Positions 51,487 through 60,664 of a DNA stretch of 64,000 nt are shown here, piece after piece. The notes under the pieces were generated by a model that saw only the letters and a program-made list of their open reading frames with translations, was not told the DNA's origin and made no database searches. The stretch is from an uncultured Clostridia bacterium. Its GTDB lineage: Bacteria > Bacillota > Clostridia > Christensenellales > Aristaeellaceae. Made by a program: the position numbers and the translations under genes. Numbering within the stretch: the stretch's first letter is position 1; every line of letters starts with the position of its first letter. The stretch is taken from positions 82,579 through 146,578 of the forward strand of contig CAKUCW010000001.1 in the NCBI GenBank assembly GCA_934643825.1, written 5' to 3'.

Positions 51487-52826
51487 GTACAGGGCATTTG
51501 GACGCGGAAGATATTTCGGGTCAGGAAAAAGGAAAAAACGAGCGCGGTCAAGTCGCTGATGCTCTGACAGAAAATCAACCCCCGTTCTCCGAACAGGCGC
51601 GGCAGAATGAGCAGGAGAGGGATAAAGAACAGCCCCTGCCTGCCGGTTGCGACGAGGGAGGAACGGAGGGTCATGCCCATCGCCTGCGTGAGCATGGTCA
51701 TCAGGACGACGGCGCTCTGCGCAAAGAAGGTGGCGCTTTGCGTGCGCAGAGCCGAAGAAGCGAAGGCGGCGGTTTCGGCATCCGGCGCAAAGCGTGATGC
51801 CAGCGCGGGAGCAAGAAGAAACGTGACGGCGCTCAGCACAAGGGTTGCGCCAAACGCGGCTTTCTGACAGAAGAGATAGGCGGTTTTACAGCGCTCGAAT
51901 TTGCCCGCGCCGAAGTTGATGCCGCAAACAGGCTGGAAGCCCTGCCCAAAGCCGATGAGCGCGGAGGAATAGAGCGTACAGACGCGGACGGCAAGCCCCA
52001 TGCCCGCCAGCGCATGCGCACCGAAGGCTGCGCATATTCGGCTGAGCAAAACGGCGGAAAGGCTCGTTGTGCCCTGACGGAGGAGCGACGGAAGACCGGA
52101 ACGCATGATCTCCCGGAGGATGGACAGGGTTGGTTTGGCTTGACGCAGACGCGGACGGATGAGCGACGCATCCCGGCGCAGAGCGAGCAGCAGGAGCGCA
52201 AAGATCGCGCTTTCCCGGATGAGCATGGCGGCGCCCGCACCATGCACGCCGAGATTCAGAAGCACGCAGAGAACATAGAGAAGCGTTGCGCCCAGAAGAG
52301 CGCCGACGAGATAGGCGACCATGTTGCAAAGCGTTTTGCCCTGCGCACGAAGGAGGCTGCTGAGCGTCAGCGAACCGCAGAGCATCGGCGCACACAGGCA
52401 GACGTAACGCGCATAGACTGCGCCGCGGGCGAGATCGGATGCCGCGCTGAGCAGAGAAAGCACGGGCGCGGCAAAGAACAGACCGACGACAAGGAAAATA
52501 CAGGAAATCGCCAGCGCCGCAAAAAAGCCGACGGACGCGGAGCGGAGGGCGAGGTCGCTGTTTCCGCAGCCCAAAGAGCGGCTGACGGAACTGCCTGCGC
52601 CCATGCCGAGCGTGAAGCCGACGGTCTGCTCCAGCGCGGTCAGCGCGAAGCATGCGCTGATGGCGGCGGAGAGCCGCGCATCCGCCCTGCCCAGAATCAG
52701 CGCTTCGAGCAGGCTGCACAGGGATGAAGCCACCATGGCGGCGACGCTCGGCGCGGCAAGCTTCAGCGTCAGGCGGCGCACATCGCCCGCAAGCCGATCC
52801 TCTTTTTCGGCAGATAAACGCTGCAC
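51450..52826 (-). CDS. MATE-family multidrug efflux transporter (third)
   Basis: 458 residues from GTG 52826, with GGAGGG upstream. MATE segments include LKLAAPSVAAMVASSLCSLLE, GFTLGMGAGSSVSRSLGCGN and GFGQGFQPVCGINFGAGKFE. The third MATE in the window, diverged from the other two and without a linked MarR gene. Its last codons lie within a terminator hairpin. Confidence 0.92.
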   Translation of the reverse strand: MQRLSAEKEDRLAGDVRRLTLKLAAPSVAAMVASSLCSLLEALILGRADARLSAAISACFALTALEQTVGFTLGMGAGSSVSRSLGCGNSDLALRSASVGFFAALAISCIFLVVGLFFAAPVLSLLSAASDLARGAVYARYVCLCAPMLCGSLTLSSLLRAQGKTLCNMVAYLVGALLGATLLYVLCVLLNLGVHGAGAAMLIRESAIFALLLLALRRDASLIRPRLRQAKPTLSILREIMRSGLPSLLRQGTTSLSAVLLSRICAAFGAHALAGMGLAVRVCTLYSSALIGFGQGFQPVCGINFGAGKFERCKTAYLFCQKAAFGATLVLSAVTFLLAPALASRFAPDAETAAFASSALRTQSATFFAQSAVVLMTMLTQAMGMTLRSSLVATGRQGLFFIPLLLILPRLFGERGLIFCQSISDLTALVFSFFLTRNIFRVQMPCTQKASSPPAGEG

Positions 52827-53012
52827 GGCTTCCCTCCATCCCGCGATCCAATCATGTCAAAAAAGGATATAAAGACGAACATTTTTGAATCCATCATTGA
52901 CAGGCGTGCGTCGTTAGCGTATCATGGATGTAAACGCCGCACGCAGTTCCTCCATGACAGGATGGACGGAAAAAAGAAAAATCATGCGGCGCGTGAAAGA
53001 GGAGGAAGAGCG

Positions 53013-53903
53013 ATGCTCATTGGCGCACTGGAAGCAGGCGGAACGAAGATGGTTTGCTCGATCGGAAATCCGGAAGGTGGTGTCTTGCAGCGGGCGAGTT
53101 TCCCGACGCTGACGCCGGATGTGACGATTCCGCAAATCGTGGATTTTATCGGCAAGTTTGATGTAAAGGCGTTGGGCATCGGCTCGTTCGGTCCGCTCGA
53201 CCTGAACCCGGCTTCGCCGACCTACGGCTGGATCACCAAAACCCCCAAGACCGAATGGATCGACTATCCACTGCTGAATACGCTTCAGGAGGCGCTTGGC
53301 GTGCCGACGGGCATCGACACGGACGTGAACGCAGCCGCGCTGGCGGAACATACGATGGGAGCGGGCAAGGGACTTTCCAGCCTGCTGTATGTGACGGTCG
53401 GCACGGGCATCGGCGGCGGTCTGGTGATCAATGGCAAGATGGTGCATGGGCTTGTCCATCCGGAGATGGGACACATGATTCTCGCGCCGCAGGAGGGCGA
53501 CTCCATGCCGGACGGCGTATGTCCGTTCCACAGGCATTGCCTGGAGGGGCTGGCGAGCGGTCCCGCGATCGAAAAGCGCTGGGGGCTTTCGGCAAAGCTG
53601 ATGACGCAGGATCATCCCGCGTGGGATTTGGAAGCGAACTATCTGGCGCAGATGTGCGTGAACATGATTCTGACCGTATCGCCGGAACGCATTGTACTGG
53701 GCGGCGGCGTCATGCAGCAGATGCACCTGTTCCCGAAGATTCGCAAGCGCGTTCTCGCGCTGCTGGGCGGATATGTGGCTTCTCCGAGCATCACGCCGGA
53801 AGGCATTGAAAGCTATATTGTGCCGCCGGCACTGGGCGTCAATTCGGGCGTCATCGGTGCGCTGCTTCTGGGCGCGGAAGCGCTGGAACAGGCGGACAAA
53901 TAA
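53013..53903 (+). CDS. ROK-family fructokinase-type sugar kinase
   Basis: 296 residues. N-terminal phosphate-binding loop GALEAGGTKMVCSIGNPEG, catalytic region with DTDVNAAALAEHTMGAGKG and TVGTGIGGGLVINGK, and zinc-site segment HPEMGHMIL with CPFHRHCLEGLASGPAI. The length and the GALEAGGTK start match the Bacillus YdhR/GmuE fructokinase group. It phosphorylates a sugar, probably fructose, with ATP. GGAGGAAGAG precedes ATG 53013. No sugar transporter adjoins it. Confidence 0.9.
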   Translation: MLIGALEAGGTKMVCSIGNPEGGVLQRASFPTLTPDVTIPQIVDFIGKFDVKALGIGSFGPLDLNPASPTYGWITKTPKTEWIDYPLLNTLQEALGVPTGIDTDVNAAALAEHTMGAGKGLSSLLYVTVGTGIGGGLVINGKMVHGLVHPEMGHMILAPQEGDSMPDGVCPFHRHCLEGLASGPAIEKRWGLSAKLMTQDHPAWDLEANYLAQMCVNMILTVSPERIVLGGGVMQQMHLFPKIRKRVLALLGGYVASPSITPEGIESYIVPPALGVNSGVIGALLLGAEALEQADK

Positions 53904-53922
53904 CAAACAAGAAGCATAACAA

Positions 53923-54096
53923 GGGGCTGTCAAGCCAACAACACCGATATTTCAAGAGTAAAACTGAGTATTCGCGCCCGAAGGTTTCCAAAGGGCGAGA
54001 GGAAAGCCCTTTGGTGGGGCGATGGGGCAAAGCCCCATATCCACAAATACTTAGATATTTGCTTCTTGAAATGTTCGGTTTAAGCTTGACAGCCCC
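53923..54096 (+). repeat. MITE-like element, copy 2 (174 bp)
   Basis: The better-preserved copy of the element at 20444. Its ends pair as GGGGCTGTCAAGC… with …GCTTGACAGCCCC, extended inward to ACCGA/TCGGT and ATTTCAAG/CTTGAAAT, giving inverted ends of about 33 bp. Inner hairpins CCAAAGGGC/GCCCTTTGG and GGGGCAAAGCCCC match copy 1. It lies between converging genes, 19 bases after the ROK stop. Confidence 0.88.
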
Positions 54097-54132
54097 TGCT
54101 GTATAGCGACGCTCTTGAAAGCGTGCGCCGGA

Positions 54133-55080
54133 TTATCTCTCGACTTCGTCTTCGGGAATGCGGTAGAGCTGGCGGTTATCCAAGCCCCAGACCTTTTCGG
54201 AGAAGCCGCCCGGCATGGCGCGGGAAAGGGCTTCATCCATCTCGAACAGGCGTGCATCCAGCGTGTCGATCGTATTGAGCACCTCGGCTTCGGGGAACTT
54301 CGGCGCGATCGGGCTGCCGTAATCCGGAATGCCGTGGTGAGAAAGCACCATGTGCTGGAGGAGCAGCGCCTTGGCGGGGGAAGCCTTCGTCTTTTCGGCG
54401 GCGAGCTGGATGTTGACGACGCCGCGGACGATATGCCCCAAGAGCTTGCCATCCACGCTGTAATCGGAAACCAGACCAAGCGTGTCGGCATCCATCTCGT
54501 CGATCTTGGCGAGGTCATGGACGATGACGCCGGCGGTCAGCAGGCTGGGGTTGAGCTGGGGATAGACGCTCATGATGGCGTTTGCCGTGCGCAGCATGGT
54601 GGTCATGTGGTGGAGCAGACCGCTGCGCTCGGCATGGTGCATCTGCTTGGCGGCAGGAAAAGTCAGCAGCTGATCGCCTGCTCGGTCGAGCAGCTCGCAG
54701 GTGATGAGCCGCAGATCTTTATCCGCGATATGATCCGCCGCACGGATGATTTCCTCGCGCATTTCACGCGGGTCACGCGGCGCACAGGGGATGAGCGTGG
54801 ACATATCCACCGCGTCGCGGCTCTCGGCGGCGCGAATCTTTTCCACGCGCAGCTGCATGCGTCCGTTGAATTCGTTGCCGGTTGCGCGAACCTTGACGAT
54901 GCTGCCCGCCAGCGGGGGCTGAACGGTGCCATCCCACATTTTGGCATTGATGGAGCCGGTTTTATCGGCGAGGGTCATATCCAGATAATTCTTGCCGTTG
55001 GCGCTGGCACGCTGCTCGGCAGAGCGAACGATCAGATAGCCTTCAAAGCGGTCGTCGCGCTTGATTTCAGCTAAATACAT
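54133..55080 (-). CDS. yhaM: YhaM-family 3'-5' exoribonuclease (OB fold plus HD domain)
   Basis: 315 residues. An OB-fold nucleic-acid domain is at about 10-95 (GYLIVRSAEQRASANGKNYL) and an HD domain at about 150-290 (HHAERSGLLHHMTTMLRTA, VIVHDLAKIDEM, LSHHGIPDYGSPIAP) with its metal-binding H and HD residues. It degrades RNA from the 3' end. The ATG at 55080 (spacing 9 from AAGGAG) is preferred to one at 55086. Confidence 0.92.
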   Translation of the reverse strand: MYLAEIKRDDRFEGYLIVRSAEQRASANGKNYLDMTLADKTGSINAKMWDGTVQPPLAGSIVKVRATGNEFNGRMQLRVEKIRAAESRDAVDMSTLIPCAPRDPREMREEIIRAADHIADKDLRLITCELLDRAGDQLLTFPAAKQMHHAERSGLLHHMTTMLRTANAIMSVYPQLNPSLLTAGVIVHDLAKIDEMDADTLGLVSDYSVDGKLLGHIVRGVVNIQLAAEKTKASPAKALLLQHMVLSHHGIPDYGSPIAPKFPEAEVLNTIDTLDARLFEMDEALSRAMPGGFSEKVWGLDNRQLYRIPEDEVER

Positions 55081-55326
55081 GGTCATAATCTCCTTCCTGA
55101 TGTCAATTGATATTATGAACGATACGCCCCGGCTTTGCAAGGGAAAGTTTATTTCGCTTCGGAACGCGCCGAAAAAAAGGGGTATGAAATATTATACTAC
55201 CCCAACGGGAGAAAAGGAGGGACAGAAAGTAAAAAGCCTTATATTACAATGAAATTTGATATGACTTCCGTGAAAAACAGCATGAAAATCGAGACGGGAA
55301 CTATTCAACCCGTTCAAAAATAGCCG
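55081..55326. other. AT-rich intergenic stretch before the mgl promoter
   Basis: No gene or strong structure seen here. Base composition is more AT-rich than the flanks. Confidence 0.5.
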
Positions 55327-55382
55327 TTGACATCTGTTGAAACGTTGATTATAATAAACATACAAACGTCAACAGCTATAAA
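55327..55382 (+). promoter_or_regulatory. Promoter and operator-like dyad of the mgl-type operon
   Basis: TTGACA (55327-55332), 17-base spacer, TATAAT (55350-55355). CTGTTGAAACGTT and AACGTCAACAG are inverted arms on either side of the -10 (about 55335-55376). A LacI-type or sugar-responsive regulator could bind. Confidence 0.7.
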
Positions 55383-55485
55383 AAATAAATCGCAAAATCG
55401 TTGATTTATCTCAGAAATGCTGTCGGCGCGGCTACGTTACTCAACGGGAGGAATCCCGTTGAAATAAAAAGAAGAGGTGTTTCCC

Positions 55486-56439
55486 ATGAAAAAGATCCTT
55501 GCGTTGGTCATGGCTCTGCTCGTCGTACTGGTTTGCGGCGTAGCGACCGCTGAGCAGGCTGCTCCGAAGATCGGCATCGCGATTTATCAGTTCGCCGATA
55601 ACTTCATGACGCTGTATCGTACCGAGCTGGTTCGTTACCTGACTGAAGACTGCGGCATCCCGGCTGAGAACATCACCGTGATGGACGGCAAGAACGACCA
55701 GGCTGAGCAGACCAACCAGATTGACGGCTTCATCGCTGACAATGTGGATGTTATGATCCTCAACCTCGTGCAGAGCACGTCCGCTGCGACCGTCATCCAG
55801 AAGGCTGACGCCGCTGGCATCCCGGTTGTTTTCATCAACCGTGAGCCGAGCGCTGAAGACATGAACCTGTCCGACAAGATTTGCTACGTTGGCGCCGACG
55901 CTCGTCAGTCCGGTACCTTCCAGGGCGAAATCATTGCCGAGACTGAGAACCATGGCGACTTCAACGGCAACGGCGTTGTCGATTATGTCATGATCATGGG
56001 CGATCCGGAGAACGTTGATGCGAAGTACCGCACCGAGTTCTCCATCAAGGCTCTTGAAGATGCTGGTCTGAAGACCAAGGAACTGTACAAGCAGCGTGGT
56101 GACTGGGATCAGACCAAGGGTCAGGAACTGGCTGCTACTGCTCTGACGCAGTTCGGCAACGATGTTGACGTTATCTTCTGCAACAACGACGCTATGGCGC
56201 TGGGCGCTTATCAGGCGATCGTTGACGCGGGTCGCACCGTTGGCGAGGACATCTACCTCGTTGGCGTTGACGCGCTGGACGAAGTGCAGGAAATGGTTAA
56301 GGAAGGCAAGATCACCGGCACCGTGCTGAACGACCACATCGGTCAGAGCCACACCGCCGCTGACGCTGCCCTCAAGGCTGCTAAGGGCGAGACCCTTGAG
56401 AAGTACTACTGGGTTGACTATGTGAAGGTCACCAAGTAA
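55486..56439 (+). CDS. mglB: Sugar ABC transporter substrate-binding protein (MglB-like)
   Basis: 317 residues. The signal peptide MKKILALVMALLVVLVCGVATA fixes the start. The rest is a two-lobed sugar-binding protein (KIGIAIYQFADNFMTLYRTE, NLVQSTSAATVIQKADAAGI, VIFCNNDAMALGAYQAIVDA), closest in pattern to galactose/methyl-galactoside binders. Codon use leans to GCT, GTT and CGT, unlike most neighbours, as in highly expressed genes. An intercistronic hairpin follows, then the ATPase and permease genes. Confidence 0.9.
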   Translation: MKKILALVMALLVVLVCGVATAEQAAPKIGIAIYQFADNFMTLYRTELVRYLTEDCGIPAENITVMDGKNDQAEQTNQIDGFIADNVDVMILNLVQSTSAATVIQKADAAGIPVVFINREPSAEDMNLSDKICYVGADARQSGTFQGEIIAETENHGDFNGNGVVDYVMIMGDPENVDAKYRTEFSIKALEDAGLKTKELYKQRGDWDQTKGQELAATALTQFGNDVDVIFCNNDAMALGAYQAIVDAGRTVGEDIYLVGVDALDEVQEMVKEGKITGTVLNDHIGQSHTAADAALKAAKGETLEKYYWVDYVKVTK

Positions 56440-56456
56440 TTTCTTGAAAAGGTAAC

Positions 56457-56494
56457 AAAAGGGTGCGTGCGCGTCGTGCGCATGCACCTTTTTA
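56457..56494 (+). terminator. Hairpin with T-run between mglB and mglA genes
   Basis: AAAGGGTGCGTGCGC pairs with GTGCGCATGCACCTTT and is followed by a T-run. As a partial terminator it would keep ATPase and permease levels below that of the binding protein, a common pattern in sugar ABC operons. Confidence 0.75.
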
Positions 56495-56517
56495 ATGAGC
56501 AAAAGGGGGACACGTTC

Positions 56518-58050
56518 ATGGCGGAATATCGTCTTGAGATGCGTGATGTTGTCAAACAATTTCCGGGCGTTAAGGCGCTCGATCACGCGCAGCTCAAGCT
56601 CAGACCCGGCACGGTTCACGCGTTGATGGGCGAGAATGGTGCGGGAAAATCCACCTTGATGAAGTGCATGTTCGGCATTTACAAGATGGATGAGGGCGAA
56701 ATCTATTACGAGGGCAAGAAGGTTGAAATCAACGACCCGCTTCAGGCGCTGAACATGGGCATCGCGATGGTGCATCAGGAGCTTCAGCCTGTGCCGGAGC
56801 GTTCGGTTGCTGAAAATATTTACATCGGTCGTTACCCGATGAAGAAGCTTTTGGGCTGCATTCCGGTCATTGACCATGAGAAAATGTACGCGGATACCGA
56901 ACGACTGCTGAAAAAGGTCAGAATGAACTTTAACCCCAAGCAGCGTTTGGGCGATCTTTCCGTGTCGCAGATGCAGTCTGTAGAAATCGCCAAGGCGGTT
57001 TCGGCAGATTGCAAAGTTCTGATTCTGGACGAGCCGACTTCTTCCTTGACGGCTAACGAGGTTGAGGCACTGTTCCGTATCATCGAGGATTTGAAGGCAG
57101 AGGGCGTTTCGATTGTCTATATCAGCCATAAGATGGATGAGATCCTGCGCATCTCCGACGAAGTGACCATCATGCGCGACGGTCATTATATCGGCACTTG
57201 GGATGCGAAAGAGCTGACCACCGACAAAATCATCACGCAGATGGTGGGTCGTGAGCTGAGCAACCTCTTCCCGGAACGCCACAACGTGCCGGGCGAAGTG
57301 GTTTTCGAAGTTGATGATTTCACGTCCATCAACCCGCGCTCTTTCCGCCATTGCACATTCAATGTGCGCAAGGGCGAAATTCTCGGCGTTGCGGGTCTGG
57401 TCGGCGCACAGCGCACAGAGCTGATGGAAGGTATCTTCGGCATTCGTGCGCATAACGCGGGTACGGTCAAATTCAAGGGAGAGGAAATCAAAATTTCCCG
57501 CCCGCGTGACGCAATCAAGCATGGTATTGCGCTGTTGACGGAAGACCGCCGTGCGACGGGCATTATGGGTGTGCTTTCCGTTGCGGATAATATCTCCATT
57601 GCGAGCCTTGACCAGTATCTGTACATGGGCATCGTGATTAACGACAAGAAGATTGAGCAGCTTGTTCAGGACAATGTGAAGAAGATGAACATTAAGACGC
57701 CTTCTTCCAAAACGCAGATTCAGTCTCTCTCCGGCGGTAACATGCAGAAAGTGCTGATTGGACGCTGGCTTGCTAATAACCCGGACGTTTTGATTTTGGA
57801 CGAACCGACGCGCGGTATCGACGTTGGTGCAAAGTATGAAATCTATTGCATCATCGAGGAGCTTGCCCGCGCAGGCAAGAGCATCATCATGATTTCTTCC
57901 GAAATGAGCGAGATTATCGGCATGAGCGATCGTGTCATGGTCATGTGCGACGGCAGAATCACGGGCTTTATTGATGGCAAGGAAGCTAACCAGCAGAATA
58001 TCATGACGTTGGCAACGCAGTTTGAAACGCAGCCGACAGCCGCAGACTGA
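56518..58050 (+). CDS. mglA: Sugar ABC transporter ATP-binding protein (MglA-like, two ATPase domains)
   Basis: 510 residues. The first ATPase has Walker A MGENGAGKST, signature-region LSVSQMQSVEIAKAV and Walker B VLILDEPTSSL. The second has LSGGNMQKVLIGRWL and VLILDEPTRGIDVG with a degenerate Walker A, as in carbohydrate uptake transporters of class 2. ATG 56518 follows AAGGGGGAC. Part of the mglBAC operon; it energises uptake through the permease. Confidence 0.95.
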   Translation: MAEYRLEMRDVVKQFPGVKALDHAQLKLRPGTVHALMGENGAGKSTLMKCMFGIYKMDEGEIYYEGKKVEINDPLQALNMGIAMVHQELQPVPERSVAENIYIGRYPMKKLLGCIPVIDHEKMYADTERLLKKVRMNFNPKQRLGDLSVSQMQSVEIAKAVSADCKVLILDEPTSSLTANEVEALFRIIEDLKAEGVSIVYISHKMDEILRISDEVTIMRDGHYIGTWDAKELTTDKIITQMVGRELSNLFPERHNVPGEVVFEVDDFTSINPRSFRHCTFNVRKGEILGVAGLVGAQRTELMEGIFGIRAHNAGTVKFKGEEIKISRPRDAIKHGIALLTEDRRATGIMGVLSVADNISIASLDQYLYMGIVINDKKIEQLVQDNVKKMNIKTPSSKTQIQSLSGGNMQKVLIGRWLANNPDVLILDEPTRGIDVGAKYEIYCIIEELARAGKSIIMISSEMSEIIGMSDRVMVMCDGRITGFIDGKEANQQNIMTLATQFETQPTAAD

Positions 58051-58074
58051 ATAACTCAAAGGAGAAATTGATTT

Positions 58075-59073
58075 ATGGGCAAGAAATTCAGCGTGAAATC
58101 CATTGGCAAATGGCTTTCCGAGAACATCATCATCGTGCTGATCCTCCTCGCATCCGTGTTTGTCAGCACGCAGAACAAGAACTTCCTTTCTGCGAACAAC
58201 ATTCGTAACCTGCTTTCTAACACTGCCGTTCGCTTCATCATTGCTTGCGGCGTTTCTGGCTGCTTGATTACCAAGGGTACTGACCTCTCTGCTGGTCGTG
58301 TTGCCGGTCTTGCGGCGTGCCTTTCCGGTATTCTGATGCAGCGTGCCAACTACGACCAGCGTTTCTATCCGGGCATGCCGGAGATGCCGCTGTTCGTGGT
58401 GCTGCTCATCGTCGTGGCACTGTGTGCGCTCATCGGTGCGGTGAATGGTTCGGTCATCGCGTTCCTCAAGGTTCCGCCGTTTATTGCGACGCTGGGCATG
58501 CAGACTCTGGTTTACGGTGCCTGCCTTGTCTACACGGGTGCGATTCCGATTGGCGGTCTGCGCAGTGATTACACGGGTCTTGCGACGGGCTATGTTGGCA
58601 CGCGCATGCTGAGCAACCTGACGATTATCGCGATTTTCATTGGTCTGTTCATGTGGTTCTTGTATAATAAGACCCGTTACGGCAAGTATATGTACGCAAT
58701 TGGTGGCAACGAGAACGCGGCTGAGGTTGCGGGCATCAATGTCAACAGAAGCAAGATTTTGATCTACATGCTGGCTGGTGCGCTGTACGGTCTGACGGGC
58801 TTCCTGGTTTGCGCGAAGTCCGGCGGATGCTCGGTTAACACTGCGCAGGGCTGGGAACTTGAAGCAATCGCAGGCTGCACCATCGGCGGCGTTTCTGTTA
58901 ACGGCGGCGTCGGTACGATTCCGGGCATCCTTGTTGGCGTTCTGGTGTTCGAAGTGCTGAAGATTGTTCTTCAGTTCCTCGGCGTCGAATCTTCCTACAC
59001 CTACATCGCGCAGGGTCTGGTTATCATCATTGCAGTTGCGCTTGACCTGCGTAAGTATCTGGCGAAGAAGTAA
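58075..59073 (+). CDS. mglC: Sugar ABC transporter permease (MglC-like)
   Basis: 332 residues with about ten hydrophobic segments and the class 2 permease motif AEVAGINVNRSKILIYMLAG. Pattern GTDLSAGRVAGLAACLSG near 70 is typical of MglC/RbsC. AAGGAG precedes ATG 58075, 24 bases after the ATPase stop. Substrate, by the operon, is probably galactose or a methyl-galactoside, not proven. Confidence 0.93.
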   Translation: MGKKFSVKSIGKWLSENIIIVLILLASVFVSTQNKNFLSANNIRNLLSNTAVRFIIACGVSGCLITKGTDLSAGRVAGLAACLSGILMQRANYDQRFYPGMPEMPLFVVLLIVVALCALIGAVNGSVIAFLKVPPFIATLGMQTLVYGACLVYTGAIPIGGLRSDYTGLATGYVGTRMLSNLTIIAIFIGLFMWFLYNKTRYGKYMYAIGGNENAAEVAGINVNRSKILIYMLAGALYGLTGFLVCAKSGGCSVNTAQGWELEAIAGCTIGGVSVNGGVGTIPGILVGVLVFEVLKIVLQFLGVESSYTYIAQGLVIIIAVALDLRKYLAKK

Positions 59074-59141
59074 AAAATCGACTATAAATCCGCTGCGTGT
59101 CATGCGCGGCGGATTTTTGGATTTGAGAAAGGAATTTTGCT

Positions 59142-59339
59142 ATGAACAAAGGAAAAAAACCAAAAAAGAAAATTGATGAAGCCATGGTTGATCAAATCGT
59201 AAAGGAAAGCAAACAACAAAAGAATTTGAAAGAGCAGATTTATGATCGAATCAACATTCCACTTCCTGTGCTGGATGTGTTTATCGTGGTGTGCGTGATT
59301 GCGCTTGCAGCGATTCTCATTTTTTGCAGAACAAAGTAG
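59142..59339 (+). CDS. Small Lys-rich single-span membrane protein
   Basis: 65 residues: a strongly basic head (MNKGKKPKKKIDEAMVDQIV), a helix, then one membrane segment near the end (VLDVFIVVCVIALAAILIF). AAAGGA lies upstream. It follows the permease by 68 bases and may be cotranscribed. Not recognised. Confidence 0.6.
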   Translation: MNKGKKPKKKIDEAMVDQIVKESKQQKNLKEQIYDRINIPLPVLDVFIVVCVIALAAILIFCRTK

Positions 59340-59341
59340 AT

Positions 59342-59420
59342 GAGAATAATTCTCAAATAATATTTTAAAAACCCTTGACAATGACGCGAATATCGTGTAT
59401 GATAATGATACAGATTCTCA
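59342..59420 (+). promoter_or_regulatory. Promoter of the Fur-family gene with Fur/PerR-type boxes
   Basis: TTGACA (59375-59380), 17-base spacer, TATGAT (59398-59403). The perfect palindrome GAGAATAATTCTC (59342-59354) lies upstream. TGATAATGATACAGATTCTC (59400-59419), close to a 7-1-7 Fur box, overlaps the -10. Autoregulation is likely. Confidence 0.75.
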
Positions 59421-59439
59421 AGAACGGAGTGAGCAGACG

Positions 59440-59832
59440 ATGAAAGCGAGAATCAGCGCACAGGCGAAAATGGTTCTCGGCGTCCTTTCGGAAAAACGCT
59501 GCCACCTGACCGCCGACGAGATTCTGGAAAGTCTGGACGGGATCGGGACGGCAACGGTCTACCGTGCGCTTGACCACCTGACGGAGATGGGTCTGATTCG
59601 CAGGCTGTCCGTCGGAAAGAAAAGCGCGGTGTACGAATATATCCGCACCAATCATATGCACTTTGTCTGCGAACGATGCGGAAATATATTCGATATCGAA
59701 GCGGATTTCACCGGAATGGCTGCCGAGGCGGCAAAGCATTTCGGACATCGGGTCAGCTGGTGCGAAATGACCGGGCATGGCGTTTGCCGAGACTGTTTGG
59801 AGAAAGAAAAGGCGTCAACCGAGGAAGAATAA
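59440..59832 (+). CDS. Fur-family transcriptional regulator (PerR/Zur/Fur-like)
   Basis: 130 residues. The winged helix is at about 1-75 (ILESLDGIGTATVYRALDHL, LIRRLSVGKKSAVYEY). The metal and dimer domain has NHMHFVCERCGNIFDIE and the second pair CRDC, forming the structural Cys4 zinc site. The rubrerythrin gene directly downstream suggests PerR-like peroxide control, but regulatory-metal residues do not settle Fur versus PerR. Start ATG 59440 with CGGAGTGAG upstream. Confidence 0.9.
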   Translation: MKARISAQAKMVLGVLSEKRCHLTADEILESLDGIGTATVYRALDHLTEMGLIRRLSVGKKSAVYEYIRTNHMHFVCERCGNIFDIEADFTGMAAEAAKHFGHRVSWCEMTGHGVCRDCLEKEKASTEEE

Positions 59833-59891
59833 GCGAGAGCTGTCTTCTCGGCTCAACAAAGAAACGACAAATCAAAATCAAGGAGGAAACG

Positions 59892-60440
59892 ATGATGAAA
59901 AAGTGGGTTTGCACGGTTTGCGGTTATGTTTGGGAAGGCGAGAATCCGCCTGAGAAGTGCCCGCAGTGCGGCGTTCCGGCGAGCAAGTTCGTCGAGCAGA
60001 AGGGCGAAATGGCTTGGGCTGCCGAGCATGTGGTCGGCGTAGCGCAGGGCGCTCCGCAGGAGATCATCGACGGTCTGCGTGCGAATTTCGCGGGCGAGTG
60101 CAGCGAGGTCGGCATGTATCTGGCGATGGCGCGTGTTGCGCACCGCGAGGGCTATCCGGAGATCGGTCTGTACTGGGAGAAGGCGGCTTACGAAGAGGCT
60201 GAGCATGCGGCGAAGTTCGCGGAGCTGCTGGGCGAAGTCGTGACCGACTCCACCAAGAAGAACCTTGAGATGCGCGTTGAAGCCGAAAACGGCGCGACCG
60301 CGGGCAAGACCGAACTGGCGAAGCTCGCCAAGCAGCATAACCTCGACGCGATCCACGACACCGTGCATGAGATGGCTCGCGACGAAGCCCGTCACGGCAA
60401 GGCGTTTGCGGGACTGCTCAAGCGGTACTTCGGCAAGTAA
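59892..60440 (+). CDS. Reverse-type rubrerythrin (rubredoxin domain first)
   Basis: 182 residues. An N-terminal rubredoxin-like domain holds iron by CTVCG and CPQCG. The four-helix diiron ferritin-like domain follows at about 50-180 with ECSEVGMYLAMARVAHRE, YEEAEHAAKF and ARDEARHGKAF. It reduces hydrogen peroxide in anaerobes. GGAGGAAAC precedes ATG 59892, 59 bases after the Fur-family gene, probably in the same operon. Confidence 0.95.
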   Translation: MMKKWVCTVCGYVWEGENPPEKCPQCGVPASKFVEQKGEMAWAAEHVVGVAQGAPQEIIDGLRANFAGECSEVGMYLAMARVAHREGYPEIGLYWEKAAYEEAEHAAKFAELLGEVVTDSTKKNLEMRVEAENGATAGKTELAKLAKQHNLDAIHDTVHEMARDEARHGKAFAGLLKRYFGK

Positions 60441-60609
60441 GTCGGCACAGCCTGCGGTGACTTCCGCCGGAATTTGATGAAAAATCGGGCTTTGACACAC
60501 GCAGACGATATAAACCGATAGAAAAACGATGTCTGCCCGGTCTGGATAGAGCGCTTTTGCTCCGGTGGAGCAAGGAACGCCCGACAAGGCAGGTCGAACG
60601 AAAGATTTA

Positions 60610-60641
60610 AAGAGGATGCTCGAAAGGGCGTCCTCTTTTTC
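60610..60641 (+). terminator. Terminator after the rubrerythrin gene
   Basis: AGAGGATGC and GCGTCCTCT pair around TCGAAAGG, then TTTTT. Confidence 0.75.
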
Positions 60642-60664
60642 AATGCATAGGAAATTGCGTAAAA

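Noticed and set aside
55441..59103. Long open frame antisense to the mgl-type operon
   Set aside because: The plus-strand genes are clear ABC components; the antisense frame has no recognisable domain.
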